Source of the DNA: Bordetella genomosp. 5
Lineage (GTDB): Bacteria; Pseudomonadota; Gammaproteobacteria; Burkholderiales; Burkholderiaceae_B
Reading direction: 5' to 3'
Length of the DNA: 64,000 nucleotides
Assembly: GCF_002261475.1 (NCBI RefSeq)
Contig: NZ_NEVN01000009.1
Location: 426,176-490,175, forward strand
Of the stretch, positions 27,663 to 37,507 are shown piece after piece; within the stretch, counting starts at the first letter, position 1, and every line of letters begins with the position of its first letter. The position numbers and the translations under genes are program-made. The notes beneath the pieces are model-generated. The model was not told the DNA's origin. It did not search any database and was given only the letters and a program-made list of their open reading frames with translations.

Positions 27663-29710
27663 TCTCGAGCCAGAGATTGCACGGGATCCAGCCGGGCGGC
27701 ATTGCGCGCCGGCAGGTAGCCGAAACCCACGCCGATCAGCGTGGAGCAGACGAACGCGGCCACCATCGAGGTCCCCGAATAGATGAGCTGAAACGCGCCG
27801 CGCGTCGCCTGCGACACCAGCACGCCCAGCCCCAACGACAGCAGGATGCCGAGCATGCCGCCGATCAGGCAGACCAGCACGGCCTCGATGAGGAACTGCT
27901 GCATGATGTCGCCCCGGCGCGCGCCCACCGCCATGCGCACGCCGATCTCGCGGGTGCGTTCCGTGACCGACACCAGCATGATGTTCATCACGCCGATGCC
28001 GCCCACGACCAGCGAGATGATGGCGATGGCCGACACCAGCAGCGTCATGGTGGCGGTGGTGCGTTCGATGGTCTGCCGGATCGTGTCGGTGTTGAACACG
28101 AAGAAGTCCTTGGTGCCGTGGCGCTGCGTCATCAACTCGGTGATGGCCTGCTCGGCGGCCTTGGTCGGCACGTCGTCGCGCACCCGCACGGTGATGCTGC
28201 GCAGATGCTGCTGGCCCAGCACCCGGCTCAGGGCCGTGGTGTACGGGATCCAGACGTTCAGCGTCTCGGCGTTGCCGAACATGCTTTCCTTGCGCTCGGT
28301 CACGCCGATCACGCGCACGGGCACGGTGCCCAGAAAGATCACCTGGCCGATCGCCTCGGTGTGCGTGCCGAACAGCGTCTTGCGCGTGTTCTCGTCGATC
28401 ACGGCCTCCTGCGCCCGCCGGTTCACGCCCTCGGCATCGAAGAACTTTCCTTGCGAGAGCGTCAGGCCGCGCACGCGGAAGAACTGCTCGCCCACACCCT
28501 GGATCGAGCCGTTCACCGAGATGTTGCGATAGCGCAGCGACGCGCTCGTCGTGACCTCGGGCGTCACGCTGTCGACGTAACTCTGCCGCGCCAGCGCCGC
28601 CGCGTCGGCGGGCACCAGCGTGCGTATGGTGGCGGCCTTCTCGTCGCCGAAGTCCTTGCCGGGATACACGTCCACGGTGTTGGTGCCGATCTGGCTGATG
28701 TCGGCCAGGATCTTCTGACGCGACCCTTCGCCCAGCGCCACCACCGACACGACCGCGGCAATGCCGATCACGATGCCCAGCATCGTCAGGAAGGTGCGCA
28801 ACCGATGGGCGTTCATCGCCAGCAACGCCATGCGCAATGCCTCGTTGGCGCGGTCGAGCGTGGCCTGCCAGGGCCTGGCCCGGCGCGTGGACGCGCGCGT
28901 GGCCGCCTCCGGCGCGGCGGCAAGCGCGGGCGCATCGGGATTGGCGCGATCGGCCACGATACGGCCATCGCTGATTTCGATGATGCGGCGCGCGTGGCGC
29001 GCCACGTTCATATCGTGGGTGACCAGCACGATGGTGTGACCCGCCGCGTTCAGCTCCTCGAGAATGCGCAGCACTTCCTGGCCGGTGTGGGTGTCGAGCG
29101 CGCCGGTGGGCTCGTCGGCCAGGATGATGCGGCCGCCGTTCATCAGGGCGCGCGCGATACTCACGCGCTGCTGCTGCCCGCCCGAGAGCTGCCCCGGCCG
29201 GTAATCCAGGCGCTCGCCCAGGCCCAGCCGCTCGAGCAGGGCCTGCGCGCGTTCGTGGCGCGGCAAGCGGCCTAAACCGGCGTACACCGCCGGCATCTCG
29301 ACGTTGCCCTGGGCGGTCAGGTCCGACAACAGGTGATAGCGCTGGAAGATGAAGCCGAAATGTTCACGGCGCAGCTCGGCGAGCTCGTCCGGATCCATGT
29401 CCGAGGTCGCCCTGCCATCGACGCGGTACGCGCCGCGGCTGGGGCGATCCAGGCAGCCCAGGATGTTCATCAGGGTCGACTTGCCCGAGCCCGACGCGCC
29501 CACGATGGCCACCATCTCGCCCGCGGCGATGGTGAGGTTCACGTCGCGCAGCACCGCCACGGTCTGGTCGCCGGCGGCGAACTCGCGCCACACGTCCACG
29601 AGCGAAATCAGCGGCATGTCGGCCGCGTCGGCTGGCACGGCGCCCGGCAGCCCGGCGCCCGGCTGCCCGGCGCCCGGCTGCCCGGCGCCAGGGTTCTGGC
29701 TTGCCGTCAT
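27659..29710 (-). CDS. macB: MacB-type ABC exporter (ATPase plus permease)
   Basis: A 683-residue inner-membrane protein: ATPase domain first (Walker [10 protein letters not shown] near residue 75, LSGGQQQR, Walker B '[12 protein letters not shown]'), then a permease with one TM, a large periplasmic domain and three C-terminal TMs ('[29 protein letters not shown]'). MacB drives efflux of macrolides, peptides or siderophores by mechanotransmission through MacA and the channel. Unusually, the first ~30 residues are a low-complexity PGAGQ repeat. The true domain begins at '[10 protein letters not shown]'. The start at 29710 overlaps the macA stop. Confidence 0.94.
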   Translation of the reverse strand: MTASQNPGAGQPGAGQPGAGLPGAVPADAADMPLISLVDVWREFAAGDQTVAVLRDVNLTIAAGEMVAIVGASGSGKSTLMNILGCLDRPSRGAYRVDGRATSDMDPDELAELRREHFGFIFQRYHLLSDLTAQGNVEMPAVYAGLGRLPRHERAQALLERLGLGERLDYRPGQLSGGQQQRVSIARALMNGGRIILADEPTGALDTHTGQEVLRILEELNAAGHTIVLVTHDMNVARHARRIIEISDGRIVADRANPDAPALAAAPEAATRASTRRARPWQATLDRANEALRMALLAMNAHRLRTFLTMLGIVIGIAAVVSVVALGEGSRQKILADISQIGTNTVDVYPGKDFGDEKAATIRTLVPADAAALARQSYVDSVTPEVTTSASLRYRNISVNGSIQGVGEQFFRVRGLTLSQGKFFDAEGVNRRAQEAVIDENTRKTLFGTHTEAIGQVIFLGTVPVRVIGVTERKESMFGNAETLNVWIPYTTALSRVLGQQHLRSITVRVRDDVPTKAAEQAITELMTQRHGTKDFFVFNTDTIRQTIERTTATMTLLVSAIAIISLVVGGIGVMNIMLVSVTERTREIGVRMAVGARRGDIMQQFLIEAVLVCLIGGMLGILLSLGLGVLVSQATRGAFQLIYSGTSMVAAFVCSTLIGVGFGYLPARNAARLDPVQSLARE
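29637..29694. repeat. 15-bp tandem repeat coding the MacB N-terminus
   Basis: The unit CCCGGCGCCCGGCTG occurs in two exact copies at 29651-29665 and 29666-29680, with diverged partial copies on both sides. On the coding strand it gives five-residue PGAGQ units, so copy-number change would keep the frame. Confidence 0.8.
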
Positions 29711-30927
29711 CGCGGCGCGGCGCCCGGTTGCGGCAGCGTGGCCGCCTCGGCGGACACCACCTTGTCGCCCGCGGTCAGCCCCTCGAGGATCTGCGCGCTG
29801 ACGTTATTGTTCATGCCCACCTTGACCTCGCGCGGCGTCAGGGTGCCGTCCGCGTTCACCAGCTGCACGGTGTAGCGTCCATCGGCGCCACGCTTGCCCA
29901 GCGCCGACGCCGGAATGACGAGGGTCTGCTTGGCCTCGCCTAGCACGATGAAGACCTGCGCCGTCATCGAGATGCGCAGCGTCTGGTCGGGGTTGGGCAC
30001 GTCGAAGAGGCCGTTGTAATAGACCGCGGCGCTGCTCGAGCCCCCGCTCGTGCTGGACCCGGTCAGCGCCGCGGTGCTCTCGTCGCGCTGGATCGAATCG
30101 GGCGCGGGCTCGATGGCGCGCAAGGTGCCCTCGTAGCGCTGATCGGGCTCGCCGAGAATGGTGAAGTAGACCTTCTGTCCCGCGCGCACCCGGGTCACAT
30201 CGGCCTCGGAGATCTGCGCCTTGACGGTCATGGTGTCGACCTGCGCCACCTTGATGATGGTGGGCGCGGTCTGAAACGAGTTCACCGTCTGCCCTTCCTT
30301 GGTCACGATGGCCACGACCTTGCCGTCCATCGGGGAACTGATCCGGGTGTAGCCGAGGTTCACCGTCGCGGTGTCGACCTCGATGCCGGCCTGCGCGATC
30401 TGCGCGTCCAGCGCGGCGATGTCGGCGCGCGTGACCGCCAGCGTGGCTTCGGCCTCCTCGTAGTCGGCGCGGGAGCTGGCGTCGCGCGCCAGCATGTCGC
30501 GCTGGCGCCGGAACGCCAGCTCGGCCTGCTTGAGCGTGGCCTGCCTGGCGCGCCGCTCGGCCTTGCGCGTCTCGAGCGCGGCCTGGGCATTGCGCAGGTC
30601 GTTCTGCTGCGTCAGGTCGTCGATCTCGGCCACGAGCTGCCCCTGGCGCACCTCGTCGCCGAGTTTCACCTTGAGCGACTTGACCTGGCCCGAGACCTGG
30701 GCGCCGACGCTGACCTGCCGCACGGCCTCGAGCGTGCCGGACGCCAGCACGCTGTTCTCCATATCCGCGACGCGGGCCTCGGCCGTCGCGTAGGACGGCG
30801 CCGGAGGCTTGCTGAAGAAGACTCCCCGCGCCACCAACAACAGCAGCACGATCACGATCGCGATCCAGATATAGCGTTTTCTTTTGCTCTTACGTGCGCG
30901 CGTGGCTTGCCCGGGCGTGGTCGTCAT
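29707..30927 (-). CDS. macA: MacA-type periplasmic adaptor (membrane fusion protein)
   Basis: A 406-residue HlyD-family adaptor. One N-terminal TM helix ('[20 protein letters not shown]') anchors it. A barrel-sandwich lipoyl half ('[20 protein letters not shown]'), a long alpha-helical hairpin (residues about 110-190) and the second lipoyl half ('[22 protein letters not shown]') follow in order. It bridges MacB and the NodT channel. It is the first gene of macA-macB-nodT-tcdA, all coupled by 4-base overlaps. The 359-base gap upstream must hold its promoter. Confidence 0.93.
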   Translation of the reverse strand: MTTTPGQATRARKSKRKRYIWIAIVIVLLLLVARGVFFSKPPAPSYATAEARVADMENSVLASGTLEAVRQVSVGAQVSGQVKSLKVKLGDEVRQGQLVAEIDDLTQQNDLRNAQAALETRKAERRARQATLKQAELAFRRQRDMLARDASSRADYEEAEATLAVTRADIAALDAQIAQAGIEVDTATVNLGYTRISSPMDGKVVAIVTKEGQTVNSFQTAPTIIKVAQVDTMTVKAQISEADVTRVRAGQKVYFTILGEPDQRYEGTLRAIEPAPDSIQRDESTAALTGSSTSGGSSSAAVYYNGLFDVPNPDQTLRISMTAQVFIVLGEAKQTLVIPASALGKRGADGRYTVQLVNADGTLTPREVKVGMNNNVSAQILEGLTAGDKVVSAEAATLPQPGAAPR

Positions 30928-31286
30928 GCTGAAGGTGGATAGTCCAGAGGGCTGAAAAAGGGGTCATGCCTGACGGATTCTACGTGTCAGGGCCGTCGCA
31001 ACTGTGAAATTGCGTATGGCAACGAAAGGAACCGGCTTCTTGGGGCGCCGGCAGGCCCGACGTTGCAAACCTGACACAGTAGAAGGGACAGAACAGCATT
31101 CCATCTTGCAGGACAGCGCCGTCGCCAAGCTGCGCTGAACCGCGCAGTTATGCCGCCATATCGTTTGCAACCTGATCCTATATTCCAAAGTCATAAGCCA
31201 GACGCCCCGTCTGTATGCTGCAGCGCCGCATAGACAGGCGTCTCGACATTGCCAGACGATAGGCACAGAATCGTAGCAGTTACACC
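30928..31286. promoter_or_regulatory. Divergent regulatory gap between macA and the MFS gene
   Basis: No gene is supported here. The gap is lower in G/C than its surroundings. It holds two nearly identical 14-mers 101 bases apart, CGTTGCAAACCTGA (31061-31074) and CGTTTGCAACCTGA (31162-31175), each centred on a near-palindromic GTTTGCAAAC core. They look like paired operator half-sites for a regulator encoded elsewhere. A TAGAAT hexamer on the - strand at 30977-30982 could be the macA -10 element, though the -35 is poor. An open frame on the - strand (30964-31266) has no recognisable content or start signal and is not called. Confidence 0.45.
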
Positions 31287-32501
31287 GTGCCTAATCCTGC
31301 CTCTTCCCCCTCTTCCAAACACGGCGCCCCTGTCTTTTCGGGGGCCGCGTTGTTGTGCGTGCTGGCCATGCTCAACCACGTGGCGCTCACCGGGGGACGG
31401 ATCACGGTCTCGCTCACCGCGCTGCAGCTCGGGCTCTCGACCTTCAAGGTCGGCACCCTCGTGGCGGTATTCGCGATCCTGCCCATGCTCGCCTCCGTGC
31501 ATGCCGGGCGCTGGGTCGACAAGGTCGGCATCCTGCGGCCGCTGGTGATCGGCACCGCCCTGGTCTCGTTCGGCACCGTTCTGCCGTTTTTGTTCCCGGA
31601 TCCCTTCGCCTTGCTGGTGGCGTCCTGTTCCATCGGCATCGGCTTCATGCTGCATCAGGTCGCCACCCAGGACCTGCTCGGCCACGCCGAGCCCAAGGAG
31701 CGGCTGCGCAACTTTTCCTGGATGTCGCTGGCGCTCGCCGGCTCGGGCTTCTCCGGCCCGCTGATCGCCGGTCTGGCCATCGACCATCTCGGCAACCGCA
31801 TCGCCTTCGGCCTGCTCGCGCTGGGCCCGATCCTTTCGTTGGGCGGCCTGTATCTGCTGCGCCATCAGTTGCGCGCGGCAAACGAGCACCTGCGCGGCAG
31901 TGGCAACCGCGAAAAAGAGCGGCGCCGCATCACGGAGCTGCTCGCGGTGCCGCCGCTGCGGCGGGTCTTGCTGGTGAATACGATCCTGTCGGGCGCCTGG
32001 GACACCCATCTGTTCGTGGTGCCCATCTTCGGCGTCGCGATCGGGCTGTCCGCCACCACCATCGGCATGATCCTGGCGTCGTTCGCGCTGGCAACGTTCG
32101 TCATCCGCCTGCTTCTGCCCTTCATCCAGAACCGCGTGCGATCCTGGACGCTGGTCCGGGTCGCGATGGCCACAGCGGCTTGCGACTTTTTGATTTACCC
32201 GATGTTCACCGACGTTACGACCCTGATCGTGCTGTCGTTCATCCTCGGGCTCGCCCTGGGATGTTGTCAGCCGAGCATGCTGTCGCTGCTGCATCAGTAT
32301 TCCCCGCCCGGCCGCGCCGCCGAAGCGGTCGGTCTGCGCATGGCGCTGATCAACGGCTCGCAGGTGTCCCTGCCATTGACCTTCGGCGCACTCGGTGCGG
32401 TAATTGGGGTAGCCCCCCTCTTCTGGGCCTACTCGCTCGCGCTGGTCGCGGGCGGGTGGTTCAACCGTAATCCGCCGCAAGAGTCCGAACGCCAGTCGTG
32501 A
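31287..32501 (+). CDS. Major facilitator superfamily transporter
   Basis: A 404-residue inner-membrane protein with about twelve hydrophobic helices. The MFS loop-2/3 motif appears as 'AGRWVDKVGILRPL' near residues 70-83. It has a short, Ser-rich cytoplasmic N-terminus. The family-level call is firm; the substrate (drug, metabolite or siderophore) cannot be told. It overlaps the next gene by GTGA, suggesting coupled translation with the ChaC-like protein. It diverges from the macAB efflux operon. Confidence 0.9.
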   Translation: MPNPASSPSSKHGAPVFSGAALLCVLAMLNHVALTGGRITVSLTALQLGLSTFKVGTLVAVFAILPMLASVHAGRWVDKVGILRPLVIGTALVSFGTVLPFLFPDPFALLVASCSIGIGFMLHQVATQDLLGHAEPKERLRNFSWMSLALAGSGFSGPLIAGLAIDHLGNRIAFGLLALGPILSLGGLYLLRHQLRAANEHLRGSGNREKERRRITELLAVPPLRRVLLVNTILSGAWDTHLFVVPIFGVAIGLSATTIGMILASFALATFVIRLLLPFIQNRVRSWTLVRVAMATAACDFLIYPMFTDVTTLIVLSFILGLALGCCQPSMLSLLHQYSPPGRAAEAVGLRMALINGSQVSLPLTFGALGAVIGVAPLFWAYSLALVAGGWFNRNPPQESERQS

Positions 32502-33172
32502 ACACGCAGTCTTCTTCTCCCGCTTCATCCGTCCCCTTGGTTTCCGGTGCCGATACGCCGTTTCGTCTCTGGACGGCCGAAGAAAGGCGCGCCTCGATGG
32601 AGGCGGCGCTGGCCGACTGGCGCAGCGACGAAGACGTGTGGGTGTTCGGCTACGGCTCGCTGATCTGGCGGCCTGACTTCGATTTTCTCGAGCGCCGTCT
32701 CGCCACCCTGCGCGGCCATCATCGCGCGCTGTGCCTCTGGTCGCGCGTCAACCGCGGCACGCCGGAGTGCCCCGGCCTCGTGTTCGGGCTGGACCGCGGC
32801 GGCTCGTGCCGTGGCGTCGTGTATCGCCTGGCGGGCGAGCAGGTGCCCGACTACTTCCCGGCCCTCTGGGACCGCGAGATGTCCACCGGCGCCTATCTGC
32901 CGCGCTGGATCACCTGCGCCACCGAGCACGGCAATGTGCGGGCGCTGGTCTTCGTGATGAACCGCGCCAACCCCGCGTACATCAGCGCCTTGCCCGAGGG
33001 CGAGCTGCTGGCCATCGTGCGCCGCGCCGCCGGCCGCTACGGCCCCTGCACCGAATACGTGGTGCAAACCGCCCAGGCGCTGCGGTCGGCGGGCATCCAC
33101 GACGCCCGCCTCGACGCGATCGCCCGCGAACTCGAGCGCGACGCCCAGGTCCTGCCCGAAGCCCAGACCTGA
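32498..33172 (+). CDS. chaC: Gamma-glutamylcyclotransferase, ChaC-like
   Basis: A 224-residue protein of the ChaC family, which cleaves glutathione to 5-oxoproline and Cys-Gly. The substrate loop 'WVFGYGSLIWRPDFDF' and 'FCLWS'-like strand 'ALCLWSRVNRGTPECPGLV' are present, as is the glutamate-containing 'YLPRWI' region. The start is GTG at 32498 inside the MFS stop (GTGA). The N-terminal 25 residues are Ser/Pro-rich and not conserved. Its pairing with an MFS carrier hints at export or uptake of a glutathione product, which is inference. Confidence 0.9.
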   Translation: MNTQSSSPASSVPLVSGADTPFRLWTAEERRASMEAALADWRSDEDVWVFGYGSLIWRPDFDFLERRLATLRGHHRALCLWSRVNRGTPECPGLVFGLDRGGSCRGVVYRLAGEQVPDYFPALWDREMSTGAYLPRWITCATEHGNVRALVFVMNRANPAYISALPEGELLAIVRRAAGRYGPCTEYVVQTAQALRSAGIHDARLDAIARELERDAQVLPEAQT

Positions 33173-33289
33173 GGGAGTGATCAGTCCCTCCATAGCCCGG
33201 AGCCTGCGCGACGCTCAGGGCTATCCCTGATCCGTACCAGCGTTACAGGTACACTCATAGCTCCCCCAACCGCCGGTTCGCACGCTCCC

Positions 33290-33925
33290 ATGTCCGTATC
33301 CGATCTGCGTCAAAGCTACGAAAAAAGCGTTCTTCTCGAAGGCCAGGCCGCTGCCTCGCCGTTCGATCAGTTCAAGCTCTGGTTCGACGAGGCCCTGGTG
33401 GCCGGCGGCCCCGAGCCCAATGCCATGACGCTTGCCACCGTCGACGCGAGCGGCCAGCCCTCGGCGCGGATCGTGCTGATCAAGGGCTACGACGACCACG
33501 GCTTCACGTTCTTCACGAACTACGAATCGCGCAAGGGCTGCGACCTGCTGGCCAACCCGCGCGCCGCGCTGCTGTTCTTCTGGCAGCCGCTCGAGCGCCA
33601 GGTCCGCATCGAAGGCGTGGTGGAGCGTGTCGCGGCCGACGAGTCCGACGCCTACTTCAACAGCCGCCCGGTGGGCTCGCGCATCGGCGCCTGGGCCTCC
33701 GAACAAAGCCGGCCGATCACCCGCGAGGCGCTCGAAGCGCGCGAACGCGAGTTCCGCGAACGCTACGGCGACGCGCCCCCGCGGCCGCCGCACTGGGGCG
33801 GCTACCGCCTCGCCCCGACCCGCTTCGAATTCTGGCAAGGCCGCCCCTCGCGTCTGCACGACCGTCTGCGCTATCAGCGCGACGCCGGCGGCGCGGGCTG
33901 GACGCTCGACCGCCTCTCGCCCTGA
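33290..33925 (+). CDS. pdxH: Pyridoxamine 5'-phosphate oxidase
   Basis: A 211-residue FMN enzyme that oxidises PNP and PMP to pyridoxal 5'-phosphate. Typical blocks are '[19 protein letters not shown]', '[15 protein letters not shown]', '[11 protein letters not shown]' and the C-terminal '[11 protein letters not shown]'. The length matches the family (E. coli 218). A TACACT -10-like hexamer lies about 40 bases before the ATG. A gene for a flavin reductase-type FMN protein follows 23 bases later. Confidence 0.95.
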   Translation: MSVSDLRQSYEKSVLLEGQAAASPFDQFKLWFDEALVAGGPEPNAMTLATVDASGQPSARIVLIKGYDDHGFTFFTNYESRKGCDLLANPRAALLFFWQPLERQVRIEGVVERVAADESDAYFNSRPVGSRIGAWASEQSRPITREALEAREREFRERYGDAPPRPPHWGGYRLAPTRFEFWQGRPSRLHDRLRYQRDAGGAGWTLDRLSP

Positions 33926-33948
33926 CCGATTTTTCTAGCCGCCTCTGC

Positions 33949-34461
33949 ATGTCCGCTGCCCTTACCGAATTCGACGCCAAGTTTTTCCGTACCGCGCTGG
34001 GCCGTTTCGCCACCGGCGTGACCGTCGTGACGACCACGGGCCTGGAGGGCGAGCGCATCGGCCTGACCGTGAGCTCGTTCAACTCGGTCTCGCTCGAGCC
34101 GCCGCTGGTGCTCTGGAGCCTGTCGCGCGCGTCCTCGTCGCTCGCGGCGTTCGAGCAATGCGAGCGCTACGTGATCAACGTCCTGTCGGCCGAGCAGCTG
34201 CCACTGGCGCGGCGCTTCGCCACCGGCAAGACCGCCGAGCGCTTCAACGGCCTGCCGCGGATCGAGGCGCCCGGCGGCACGCCCATGCTCGACGCGCTGA
34301 ACGCGGCCTGGTTCGAATGCCGCAATCGCAGCCGCTACGTCGAAGGCGATCACGTGATCATGGTGGGCGAAGTGCTGGCCTGCGGTCATTCGCGCGAAGA
34401 CCCGTTGGTGTTCCATGCCGGCGGCTTCGACCTCACCCCGGCACGCGAACGTCAATCCTGA
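33949..34461 (+). CDS. Flavin reductase-like FMN-binding protein
   Basis: A 170-residue split-barrel flavoprotein. The family signature '[19 protein letters not shown]' is at residues 8-26, followed by '[20 protein letters not shown]'. Such proteins give reduced flavin to a partner monooxygenase, but none is encoded next door. The next gene is an FAD-dependent 2-hydroxyacid oxidase that does not need it. It may therefore serve a distant oxygenase or act as a general flavin reductase. Confidence 0.88.
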   Translation: MSAALTEFDAKFFRTALGRFATGVTVVTTTGLEGERIGLTVSSFNSVSLEPPLVLWSLSRASSSLAAFEQCERYVINVLSAEQLPLARRFATGKTAERFNGLPRIEAPGGTPMLDALNAAWFECRNRSRYVEGDHVIMVGEVLACGHSREDPLVFHAGGFDLTPARERQS

Positions 34462-34471
34462 GTATTTTTCG

Positions 34472-35590
34472 ATGAGTTCAACGCAAAAAGACATCGACTG
34501 CGTGGTGATCGGCGCCGGCGTGGTCGGGCTGGCCATCGCCCGCGCGCTCGCGCTGCAAGGCCGCGAGGTCCTGGTCGCCGAGGCCACCGAGGCCATCGGC
34601 ACGGGCACCAGCTCGCGCAACTCCGAAGTCATTCATGCCGGCATCTATTACCCCGCCAACAGCCTGAAGGCGCGGCTCTGCGTGCGCGGCAAGCATCTGC
34701 TGTACGCGTACTGCGCCGAGCGCGGCTTGCCGCACAAGCGGCTCGGCAAGTTCATCGTGGCCACGAGCGCGGCCGAGGCCGAGCTGCTCGACGGCATCGC
34801 CAAGCGTGCGGCCGCCAATGGCGTGGACGACATGCAGCTCGTCTCGGGCGCGCAGGCCATGCGCGACGAGCCCGCGTTGTCGTGCACCGCCGCGCTGCTC
34901 TCGCCCTCCACCGGCATCGTCGACAGCCACGCTCTGATGCTGTCGTACCAGGGGGACGCCGAGCAGGCCGGCGCACAGGTGGTCTTCCATACGCCGCTCG
35001 AGCGCGCCGAGGTCCTGCCGCAGGGCGGCTTCGCGCTGTCGTTCGGCGGCGCCGAGCCGATGAGCCTCACCTGTCACACGCTGATCAACGCGGCCGGACT
35101 GCACGCGCCCACGCTGGCGCGCCGCATCGAGGGCCTGCCGGCCGCGAGCATCCCGCGCGAGTATCTGTGCAAGGGCAGCTATTTCACCTTGAGCGGCCGC
35201 GCGCCGTTCTCGCGCCTGATCTACCCCGTGCCGCAACATGCCGGTCTGGGCGTGCACCTGACGCTCGACATGGGCGGGCAGGCCAAGTTCGGCCCCGACA
35301 CCGAGTGGATCGACACCGAGGACTACACGCTCGACCCGCGCCGCGCCGAGGTGTTCTACGCGGCCGTGCGCACGTACTGGCCCGCCCTGCCCGATCACGC
35401 GCTGGCGCCGGGTTACACCGGCATCCGCCCGAAGATTTCCGGCCCCACCGAGCCGGCCGCCGATTTCATGATCTCGGGTCCGGCCGACCACGGCGTCGAC
35501 GGCTACGTCGGCCTGTACGGCATCGAATCGCCGGGCCTCACGTCCAGCCTGGCGCTGGCCGAAGAAACCCTCACGGCGCTGTCGGGCTAA
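34472..35590 (+). CDS. FAD-dependent oxidoreductase, L-2-hydroxyglutarate oxidase-like
   Basis: A 372-residue DAO-family flavoprotein. The dinucleotide fold is '[21 protein letters not shown]' at residues 10-30, and '[15 protein letters not shown]' is the block that marks the LhgO/L2HGDH group. LhgO oxidises L-2-hydroxyglutarate to 2-oxoglutarate and passes electrons to the membrane quinone pool. The ATG at 34472 is ten bases after the flavin reductase stop. An upstream in-frame extension overlaps that gene and is ignored. Confidence 0.87.
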   Translation: MSSTQKDIDCVVIGAGVVGLAIARALALQGREVLVAEATEAIGTGTSSRNSEVIHAGIYYPANSLKARLCVRGKHLLYAYCAERGLPHKRLGKFIVATSAAEAELLDGIAKRAAANGVDDMQLVSGAQAMRDEPALSCTAALLSPSTGIVDSHALMLSYQGDAEQAGAQVVFHTPLERAEVLPQGGFALSFGGAEPMSLTCHTLINAAGLHAPTLARRIEGLPAASIPREYLCKGSYFTLSGRAPFSRLIYPVPQHAGLGVHLTLDMGGQAKFGPDTEWIDTEDYTLDPRRAEVFYAAVRTYWPALPDHALAPGYTGIRPKISGPTEPAADFMISGPADHGVDGYVGLYGIESPGLTSSLALAEETLTALSG

Positions 35591-35641
35591 AATCCCCGGC
35601 TTGCCCGTTTTCCACCGCATTCACCGCGATCTCATTCGAAC

Positions 35642-36493
35642 ATGCAGCACAACGACTACATCCTTACCCTGTCCTGCCCTGACCGCACCGGTATCGTGTA
35701 CCGCGTCAGCGGCCTGCTGTTCGAACTCGGTTGCAACATTCTCGACTCGCAGCAGTTCGGCGACGACGAAACGGGCCGCTTCTTTCTGCGCGTGCACTTC
35801 GACCTGCCCACCGCCATCAGCGCGGACTCCCTGCGTGAGCGCTTCGCCGCGATGGCCGACGCCGCGATGGACTGGCAGATCCACGACGCCAAGAAGAAGT
35901 CGCGCCTGCTCATCATGGTGAGCAAGCAGGGGCACTGCCTCAACGATCTGCTGTTCCGCGTAAGCAGCGGCCAGCTGCCGGCCGAGATCGCCGCCATCGT
36001 GTCCAACCACAATGATTACGCCGGCCTGGCCGCGTCGTATGGCATCCCGTTCCATCACCTGCCGGTCACGCCCGACACCAAAACGCAGCAAGAACGCCAG
36101 GTGCTGGAGATCGTCGATCGCGAGAACATCGATCTGGTGGTGCTGGCGCGCTACATGCAGATTCTGTCGGCCGAGATGTGCCAGGCCCTCACTGGCCGCG
36201 CGATCAACATCCATCACAGCTTCCTGCCGAGCTTCAAGGGTGCGCGGCCCTATCACCAGGCCCACGCCCGCGGCGTGAAGATCATCGGCGCGACCGCGCA
36301 CTACGTGACCTCGGACCTCGACGAAGGCCCGATCATCGAGCAGGACATCGAGCGCGTCGACCACGGCATGACCGCCCAGGCGCTCACGCAGGTCGGCAGC
36401 GACGTCGAATCGCTGGTGCTCTCGCGCGCTGTGCGCAGCCACGTCGAACACCGCATCCTGCTCAACCGCAACAAGACCGTCGTGTTCCGCTGA
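35642..36493 (+). CDS. purU: Formyltetrahydrofolate deformylase
   Basis: A 283-residue enzyme releasing formate from 10-formyl-THF, balancing one-carbon and glycine pools and feeding PurT. An N-terminal ACT domain ('DRTGIVYRVSGLLFELGCNIL') is followed by a formyltransferase-fold catalytic domain. The catalytic blocks 'INIHHSFLPSFKGARPYHQA' and 'GATAHYVTSDLDEGPII' hold the conserved Asn, His and Asp. Length matches E. coli PurU (280). A TAAAAT -10-like hexamer overlaps the end of the previous gene. Confidence 0.96.
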   Translation: MQHNDYILTLSCPDRTGIVYRVSGLLFELGCNILDSQQFGDDETGRFFLRVHFDLPTAISADSLRERFAAMADAAMDWQIHDAKKKSRLLIMVSKQGHCLNDLLFRVSSGQLPAEIAAIVSNHNDYAGLAASYGIPFHHLPVTPDTKTQQERQVLEIVDRENIDLVVLARYMQILSAEMCQALTGRAINIHHSFLPSFKGARPYHQAHARGVKIIGATAHYVTSDLDEGPIIEQDIERVDHGMTAQALTQVGSDVESLVLSRAVRSHVEHRILLNRNKTVVFR

Positions 36494-36505
36494 CCGGTTT
36501 TCAGC
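36489..36505. terminator. Short inverted repeat spanning both convergent stops (purU / LysR)
   Basis: GCTGA (36489-36493) and TCAGC (36501-36505) contain the purU TGA and the LysR-gene TGA in opposite arms. The stem is only 5 bp with a 7-base loop and no T tract, so this is the weakest of the five stop-codon dyads. Confidence 0.3.
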
Positions 36506-37400
36506 CTTGCGCCGGCGCGCCGAAGTGCCGCCGCACGCTGGCCAGGGCCCGGGCGGCCAGCGGACTCGCCGGCCCGGCCGGCCAGATCAGCTGACTCTGC
36601 GAACGCGCGGTGTGGGCGAAGTTCACGAAGCGCGTGCCGGCCAGCCCGCTGCGGCGCAGGCAGGCCGGCACGATCGACACCCCCAGCCCCTGCGACACCA
36701 GCGAACACACGCTGAGCCAATGCCGCACCTCGTGCCGCACCGCGGGCCGGAACCCCGCCGCCACGCATAGCGACAGCACCGTCTCGTGATAGCTGGGCGA
36801 GGCCTCCCGCGCGAAGAACACGAAATCGTCATCGGCCAGCGCCGCCAGATCGATACGGCGCCGATGCGCCAGCGGATGATCCTGCGGCAGGCACACCACG
36901 AAGGGCTCCGCCATCAGATCCTGGCCGCGCACCTGCGGCGGCAGGGGATTGGCATGCACGAACCCCAGGTCCAGCTCACCGCGCCGCACGGCTTCGATCT
37001 GGTCGTGTGAGTTCAGCTCGCTCAACACGTGCTCCACCTGTGGCATGGCCTGGCGCAACTCGGCCAGCAGCCGCGGCAGCCCGCGATACAGCATCGAGCC
37101 CACGAAGCCGATGCGGCATCGTCCCTGCAGCCCGGCGTCCACGCGCCGCACCAGCACCCCGATCTCTTCCGACTGCCGCAACAGGGCCAGGGCCTGCGTA
37201 TAGAGCGTGTGCCCTGCCGGCGTCAGCGCGACGTGGCGGCTCGTGCGCTCGAGCAGGCGCGCGCCCAGCTGCGTCTCGAGCTGGCGTATGGCGTACGACA
37301 GCGGGGGCTGCGATATGTGCAGGCGCTGCGCCGCGCGGCTGAAATGCCGTTCTTCGGCCACCGCGATGAAGTACCGCAACAGCCGGGGGTCGAGGTCCAT
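36501..37400 (-). CDS. LysR-family transcriptional regulator
   Basis: A 299-residue LTTR with the helix-turn-helix 'RHFSRAAQRLHISQPPLSYAIRQLE' at residues 18-42 and a standard effector domain. The HTH style (R-AA-RLHISQPPLS) is that of the CatR/BenM/CbnR group that controls aromatic or acid catabolism. It is divergent from an AidB-like acyl-CoA dehydrogenase gene, 107 bases away, and probably regulates it. A perfect 8-bp inverted repeat lies in the gap. Confidence 0.93.
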   Translation of the reverse strand: MDLDPRLLRYFIAVAEERHFSRAAQRLHISQPPLSYAIRQLETQLGARLLERTSRHVALTPAGHTLYTQALALLRQSEEIGVLVRRVDAGLQGRCRIGFVGSMLYRGLPRLLAELRQAMPQVEHVLSELNSHDQIEAVRRGELDLGFVHANPLPPQVRGQDLMAEPFVVCLPQDHPLAHRRRIDLAALADDDFVFFAREASPSYHETVLSLCVAAGFRPAVRHEVRHWLSVCSLVSQGLGVSIVPACLRRSGLAGTRFVNFAHTARSQSQLIWPAGPASPLAARALASVRRHFGAPAQG

Positions 37401-37410
37401 ACGCGTCTCC

Positions 37411-37462
37411 GATCTATATTTTCTCTGTATTGTTCAACACCGAAACGGTATTTGTATAGATC
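37411..37462. promoter_or_regulatory. Long-spaced inverted repeat in the LysR / acyl-CoA dehydrogenase gap
   Basis: GATCTATA (37411-37418) and TATAGATC (37455-37462) are exact inverted copies with 36 bases between them. The gap is AT-rich for this genome. LysR tetramers contact two sites spread over 50-60 bp, which this spacing fits. Confidence 0.5.
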
Positions 37463-37507
37463 AATCCACCGGCGCACCATGCCAGGCATATCCCTTTGCG
37501 ATCTGCC

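Noticed and set aside
29637..29694. A CRISPR array
   Set aside because: The 15-bp units are contiguous, without spacers, and encode protein repeats. No other regularly spaced repeats were seen in the window.
30964..31266. A 100-codon - strand frame in the macA/MFS gap
   Set aside because: Cys/Arg-rich, no start signal, no family resemblance, and it would cover the paired operator-like repeats. It is the only gap frame of size but remains unsupported.
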